The notes below the pieces were generated by a model, which ran no database searches, was not told the DNA's origin, and worked only from the letters and a program-made list of their open reading frames with translations. 64,000 bases of DNA, taken from the NCBI GenBank assembly GCA_016794345.1, contig JAEUKE010000200.1:35037-99036 (forward strand). Direction: 5' to 3'. The translations under genes were made by a program, and so were the position numbers. Of this stretch, positions 59,817-64,000 are shown in pieces (position 1 is the first letter of the stretch; every line of letters begins with the position of its first letter). The stretch is from Myxococcales bacterium. Its GTDB lineage: Bacteria; Myxococcota_A; Polyangia; Polyangiales; Polyangiaceae.

Positions 59817-62156
59817 TCAGGTCGGCTCGAGGAAACGCGCCTTCACGCGTTTTTTCCCCCAACCGACGAAGTCGACCGTCGCCGTCGGATCGGGGCCGCC
59901 GTCCACCGCGACGACGCGCCCGTAGCCGAATGCTTTGTTCGTCACGCGGTCGCCGACCTGCGGGCCCTCGGCGCGACGTCGCGTCTGCGGCTCGTCGCGC
60001 TCCACGAAGCGCTCGCCGGGCTCGTGCTCGACATAACGCTCGCCCGGCTCTCGCGACCCGAACGAGAGCGACGTCTGTCGAGGCCGCATCGCGCCGCTCG
60101 ACGCGGCCTGCGGGTGTGACCACGCCAGCCGCGGCCGCTCGGGCACGAAGCTCTCCCGATCGATGAAGCGGCCGCTCGAGGCGCGCAGCGTCTCGGTCGT
60201 CTTGTGCTCGATCAGCTCCGGCGGGATGTCACCCAGGAACGAGCTCGGCGCGCAATATTTCACGCCGCCAAAAAGCGACCGTCGCTCCGCGTGGGTGATC
60301 CAGAGCTTCCGCCGCGCGCGCGTCACCGCGACGTACGCGAGGCGGCGCTCCTCCTCGGGATCGTGCCGGCGAGTCGGGTCCTGGCTGCGGTACGGGAAGG
60401 TGTCCTCCTCCATGCCGGTCAGGAACACGTAGGAGAACTCGAGCCCCTTCGCCGCGTGCGCGGTCATCAGCGCGACCTTCGGCGCGTCCTTCAGCTCGTC
60501 CGCGTTCGCCGAGAGCGTCACCCGCTCCAGCCAGCCGGCGAGCGTGGGGGCTCCGCCCGCCGCGAGCTCCTCCTCCTCGTATTCGACCAGGGCGCCGACG
60601 AGCTCCGCGAGGTTCAGGAGGCGCGCCTCGCCTTCTGTCGACTCGTCCGCGGAGAGCATCCGCCGGTACCCGCTCTCGTCGAGCACCGCCTCGGCGATCT
60701 CGGACGGCGAGGCAGTCCTCGCGAGCTCGCCGAGATCCGCGAGCAGCCGCGCGAAGGAGGCGAGCGACTTCCTCGGCTGTGGCCCCAGCCGTCCGGACTC
60801 GACGAGACCGGGGATGGCCGCATGGAGGCTGCTCCGCTGCTCGGCCGCAAACGCAGAGAGCTTCTCGATCGTGCTGTCGCCGATCTTGCGCGCCGGCACG
60901 TTGATGATGCGCAGGAGGTCCACGTCGCTCGCGGGGTTCACGAGGACGCGCAGGTACGAGACGAGGTCTTTGACCTCGGCGCGCTCGAAGAATCGAACCC
61001 CGCCGATGACCTGGTGCGGGATCCGCTCCGCGCGCAGCACCTCCTCGAGCACGCGCGACTGCGCGTGCATCCGGTAGAAGACGGCGATCTCGCTCGGCTT
61101 CTCGCCGCGCGAGACGAGCTCACCGATCCTCCCGACGACGAACGCCGCCTCGTCGCGCTCCGTCCCGGTCGCGACGACCGTGACGGGCTCCCCCGCCGGG
61201 TTGGCCGTCCACAGCTCCTTGGGCTCACGGTCCTGCGTGCGCTGGATGATCGAGAGCGCGGCGGAGACCACGTTCTTCGACGATCGGTAGTTCTGCTCCA
61301 GCTTCACGATCTTCGCGGAGGGAAAGTCCTTCCGGAAGCTGCGGAGAATGCGCACGTCTGCCCCGCGCCAGCGGTAGATGCTCTGGTCGTCGTCGCCGAC
61401 GACGCACAGGTTCTGGTGGCGCTCGCTGAAGGCGCGCACGAGCCGGTATTGCACCTGATTCACGTCCTGGAACTCGTCGACCAGCACGTGCAGGAACTTG
61501 TTCCGGAGCTCCTCCCCGACGCCGAGCTCCCGGCTCTCCGCGAGCGCGAGCACCTTCAAGAGCAGATCGTCGAAGTCGACCGCGTTGGCGTTCGAGAGGT
61601 GCCGCTCGTACGCCTCGAAGCACCGCGCGATGACGTCCTCGCCGAACACCCCGGGCACGAAGTCCCGCGAGGTCACGCCCTCTTGTTTCTCTTTGTGGAT
61701 GCGGCCGAGGACGTTGCGCACGCTGTACCGCTTCTCGTCGACCTTCAGCTCCTTGAAGACGCGGTTCATCACCGAGCGCTGGTCGGTGTCGTCGTAGATG
61801 ACGAAGGACCGGCCGAGGCCGGCGGGCTCGTGGTACCGCCGAAGGATGCGCGCGCACGTCGCGTGGAAGGTCCCCACCCAGAGATCCTTCGTGAGCTCCG
61901 GCCCGACGAGGCCCTCGAGCCGGTGCCGCATCTCGCCGGCCGCCTTGTTCGTGAAGGTGACGGCGAGCAGCCGATAGGGCGCGACCCGCTCGGTCGCGAG
62001 CAGGTTCGCGATGCGGTAGGTGATGACGCGCGTCTTGCCGCTGCCCGCCCCGGCGAAGACGACGAGCGGTCCGCGGGTGTGAGCTGCCGCCTCGGCTTGG
62101 GGCCCGTTCAGCTCCGCCGGAACCGTGCTCTCGTGGACGCCCTCTTCTTCGAACAC
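59817..62156 (-). CDS. pcrA: UvrD/PcrA-type superfamily 1 DNA helicase
   Basis: 779 residues, GTG at 62156. Helicase motifs in order: LNGPQAEAA (Q motif), AGAGSGKT (Walker A), FTNKAAGEM (Ia), VDEFQDVN (II), VGDDDQSIYRWRGA (III), LEQNYRSS (IV), TAHAAKGLEF (V) and VAVTRARRKL (VI). The C-terminus has the Tudor-like RNA polymerase contact of UvrD/PcrA (GDRVTNKAFGYGRVVAVDGG, KARFLEP). It unwinds DNA in excision and mismatch repair and removes stalled polymerase. A partly repeated EPGERY/EPGERF segment precedes that domain. 110 bases separate it from the Tae4-like gene. Confidence 0.95.
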   Translation of the reverse strand: MFEEEGVHESTVPAELNGPQAEAAAHTRGPLVVFAGAGSGKTRVITYRIANLLATERVAPYRLLAVTFTNKAAGEMRHRLEGLVGPELTKDLWVGTFHATCARILRRYHEPAGLGRSFVIYDDTDQRSVMNRVFKELKVDEKRYSVRNVLGRIHKEKQEGVTSRDFVPGVFGEDVIARCFEAYERHLSNANAVDFDDLLLKVLALAESRELGVGEELRNKFLHVLVDEFQDVNQVQYRLVRAFSERHQNLCVVGDDDQSIYRWRGADVRILRSFRKDFPSAKIVKLEQNYRSSKNVVSAALSIIQRTQDREPKELWTANPAGEPVTVVATGTERDEAAFVVGRIGELVSRGEKPSEIAVFYRMHAQSRVLEEVLRAERIPHQVIGGVRFFERAEVKDLVSYLRVLVNPASDVDLLRIINVPARKIGDSTIEKLSAFAAEQRSSLHAAIPGLVESGRLGPQPRKSLASFARLLADLGELARTASPSEIAEAVLDESGYRRMLSADESTEGEARLLNLAELVGALVEYEEEELAAGGAPTLAGWLERVTLSANADELKDAPKVALMTAHAAKGLEFSYVFLTGMEEDTFPYRSQDPTRRHDPEEERRLAYVAVTRARRKLWITHAERRSLFGGVKYCAPSSFLGDIPPELIEHKTTETLRASSGRFIDRESFVPERPRLAWSHPQAASSGAMRPRQTSLSFGSREPGERYVEHEPGERFVERDEPQTRRRAEGPQVGDRVTNKAFGYGRVVAVDGGPDPTATVDFVGWGKKRVKARFLEPT

Positions 62157-62226
62157 CTGGCTGAGCTAGCACGAGGCCGGCCGAGGCCAAAGACCGGGTG
62201 AGGGCTCGTGTGCTACCTTGGCTACC

Positions 62227-63138
62227 ATGCGCCTTCGGGCTCTTGCTTCTCTCGCCTTCCTGGCGCCTCTTTTCGTCTGCGGCGCGGCGGAGGCGTACTG
62301 CCGCAGCACGACGTGCGTGGGCGACTGCCCGCGAGACGAGGACGAGTGCAAGATCACCGGCCAGAAGCTCTACTGGGCGAGCGGGTGCGTCGGCTTCAGC
62401 CTCCAGGAGGACTCGAGCCAACACATCCCGATGAAGTACTTCCGCCAGGTGGCGCAGCGCTCGTTCCTCGCGTGGACCGAGCTCGAGTGCGACAGCGGCG
62501 TATCCTCGCTCTCTTTCGCGGAGCTGGACGAGGTGAGCTGCCATCAGACCGAATACAACTCGGGCGGCGCGAACGCGAACATCATCCTGTTCCAGGACAA
62601 CAAGTGGGACTACCAGGGCGTCGACAACACGCTGGCCAAGACGACGGTCACCTTCGACGACGACACGGGTGAGATCCTCGACGCCGACATCGAGATCAAC
62701 CACGCGTACAACCACTTCACGATCAACGACATGGAGATCGACTACGACCTCGAGAGCGTGCTGACGCACGAGGTCGGTCACTTCATCGGGCTCGATCACA
62801 CGCTCGACTTCTCCGCGACGATGTTCGCCGGGTACGAGCCCGGGACGATCGAGCAGCGCACGCTCGAGGAGGACGACATCCTCGCGGCGTGTGAGGTCTA
62901 CGCACCGGAGCGTCAGGTGTCTTGCGACACCAAGCCCCGCGGCGGGTTCGCGACCGAGTGCGGGGGTGAGCCCGCCGCGACGGACGAGGACGGCGAAGAC
63001 GAAGGCGGCTGCTCGGTGGCTGCTCCCGGCGGAAGCTCGGGGGATGACACGCCGCTCTCGAGCGTATTCGCCTTCGCGGTCTCCGCCTTCTTTGTCTCTC
63101 GCTTGCTCGGTCGAAAGCCCCAGAGGAACGTCCGATGA
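62227..63138 (+). CDS. Matrixin-like zinc metalloprotease with MYXO-CTERM tail
   Basis: 303 residues from the ATG at 62227 (a TTG at 62218 is less likely). Signal peptide ends near AEA. Zinc site HEVGHFIGLDH at 181-191, the HExxHxxGxxH pattern of metzincins, followed by the Met-turn ATMFAGYEPG. The N-terminal part has paired cysteines (CRSTTCVGDC). After the protease domain comes a Glu/Gly-rich linker, a Cys (EGGCSV), a hydrophobic helix and a basic end: MYXO-CTERM sorting. Its stop overlaps the start of the next lipoprotein gene (ATGA). Confidence 0.9.
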   Translation: MRLRALASLAFLAPLFVCGAAEAYCRSTTCVGDCPRDEDECKITGQKLYWASGCVGFSLQEDSSQHIPMKYFRQVAQRSFLAWTELECDSGVSSLSFAELDEVSCHQTEYNSGGANANIILFQDNKWDYQGVDNTLAKTTVTFDDDTGEILDADIEINHAYNHFTINDMEIDYDLESVLTHEVGHFIGLDHTLDFSATMFAGYEPGTIEQRTLEEDDILAACEVYAPERQVSCDTKPRGGFATECGGEPAATDEDGEDEGGCSVAAPGGSSGDDTPLSSVFAFAVSAFFVSRLLGRKPQRNVR

Positions 63139-64000
63139 TCCGTTACGCCTTCTTGGCCTTGATGTCCGCCGGCGCCGTCGCGCTCGGCCTCGCCGCTTGC
63201 GGCGACTCCGCGGAAGAGATGCTCTGCACGCCGGCCGAGGAGATCTACTGCAACTGTCAGGGCACGCGCGAGCCCGGCACCAAGACCTGCCTCGACGACG
63301 GGATGAGCTTCGGGCCCTGCGTCGGGCCCGACGGCGAGTGTGAGGAGGTCTCGAGCACGACCTCCACCGGAGGCGACCCGCAGGAATGCGAGCCCGACTC
63401 GGTCGAGCCCTGCACGTGCGACGACGGAACCACGATGGGCGAGACCACGTGCGAGGCGGACGGCAGCGGCTTCGGGCCTTGCCTCGTCGACGGCGGCGAG
63501 TGCGCCGCCGCCGGCACGCTTGGGTTCTTCGAGGTGTGCGGCGCGGCGAACGAGTGCCTGTCGGGCGATTGCCAAGGGTTCTGCACGCGCGAGTGCACGG
63601 ACTACAGCGACTGCCAGGAGAGCGAGACGCTCTTCGGTGACTGCGTCGACTTCGGTTCCGGCACCAAGCACTGCGCGCCGTATTGCCTCGGCCAGGAGGA
63701 CTGCGCCCCGTACGGCCAGACCGCCATCTGCAGCGGCGTCGAAGACCCGACCTGGATCTTCGCAGCCTGCGGTCCCTTCGAGGCCCCTCAGGGGATGCCC
63801 TACGGCACGCTGTGTGAGCCCGACCCGCCCCAGCTCCTCGTCGGGAATCCCGACGATCCCCAGATCGAGGCGGGCGACTGCCACCTCGGGCTAGCGGGCG
63901 TTCAGAACGTCTGCGTCTTCGGTGAGTGCAGCAAGGCCTGCTACGAAGACATCGACTGCCCCGCAAACGACTGCTCCTCGGACGGCATGACCCCGGGCTG
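63135..64000 (+). CDS. Cys-rich lipoprotein, 3' end outside the window
   Basis: At least 288 residues, open to the last base. Lipobox LAAC. Two copies of a module with pattern C-x-C...G...TC...G..FGPC (EIYCNCQGTREPGTKTCLDD and EPCTCDDGTTMGETTCEADG) follow a short linker, then many cysteine pairs (CSGDCQGFC-like: CLSGDCQGFCTREC). Coupled to the metalloprotease by a four-base overlap, so the two may act together on the cell surface. Function unknown. Confidence 0.75.
   Translation, partial: MIRYAFLALMSAGAVALGLAACGDSAEEMLCTPAEEIYCNCQGTREPGTKTCLDDGMSFGPCVGPDGECEEVSSTTSTGGDPQECEPDSVEPCTCDDGTTMGETTCEADGSGFGPCLVDGGECAAAGTLGFFEVCGAANECLSGDCQGFCTRECTDYSDCQESETLFGDCVDFGSGTKHCAPYCLGQEDCAPYGQTAICSGVEDPTWIFAACGPFEAPQGMPYGTLCEPDPPQLLVGNPDDPQIEAGDCHLGLAGVQNVCVFGECSKACYEDIDCPANDCSSDGMTPG

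Overview
The window is very GC-rich DNA with dense, tightly packed genes. Many neighbours overlap by the four bases ATGA or GTGA, and GTG and TTG starts are common. Two proteins end in MYXO-CTERM-like tails (Cys motif, hydrophobic helix, basic end). Many lipoproteins carry Gly/Ser/Thr-rich linkers just after the lipobox. Together with TamA/TamB, a Tae4-like protein and VgrG genes, this points to a myxobacterium (Myxococcota, probably Polyangiales/Sorangiineae). This is inference from gene style; no rRNA is present.

Layout. 1-3230: two subunits of a biotin-dependent acyl-CoA carboxylase, the first cut by the window edge. 3203-5599: a hybrid PAS histidine kinase. 5832-6551: a decayed PIG-L deacetylase/glycosyltransferase remnant. 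6556-11409: a divergent cluster with a glutathionylspermidine-synthase-like ATP-grasp protein and a DUF350 membrane protein on one side, and an HxD...H oxygenase-like protein plus two unknown proteins on the other. 11413-15724: surface proteins, including a CxxCH lipoprotein coupled to a LamG/MYXO-CTERM protein. 15737-25880: one co-directional minus-strand block. It encodes a Rieske oxygenase, a second HxD...H oxygenase-like protein (paralogue of the first), an FHA/sigma-54 activator, then, behind a perfect palindrome and a -24/-12-like element, VgrG, a DUF4280 PAAR-like protein, an unknown 676-aa protein, DUF2169 and a WS/DGAT-family acyltransferase. This block is the most unusual feature.

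25955-34889: mostly exported lipoproteins (LDL-receptor-A-like, beta-helix, Cys-rich, EEP nuclease-like) around ettA and a quinone oxidoreductase. 34965-43255: a small unknown protein, then tamB and an Omp85/TamA-like gene overlapping it. 43275-45855: a Cys-rich surface protein and recA with a candidate LexA site. 46081-50255: a SprT-like protein, an orphan HD-domain protein and two membrane proteins. 50296-55547: a 1394-aa TPR/HEAT protein overlapping tsaD. 55548-58465: two small lipoproteins and a lipoprotein with three tandem DsbA-like domains. 58473-62156: a Tae4-like amidase-effector homologue with an overlapping small gene, then a uvrD/pcrA helicase. 62227-64000: a matrixin-like metalloprotease with MYXO-CTERM, overlapping a Cys-rich lipoprotein that runs off the window.

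No tRNA, rRNA, CRISPR array, insertion sequence or prophage was recognised. No gene-free stretch exceeds 300 bases. The larger gaps (5600-5831, 33882-34145, 44445-44634, 45856-46080, 46957-47161) hold only the sites listed, or nothing I can identify.
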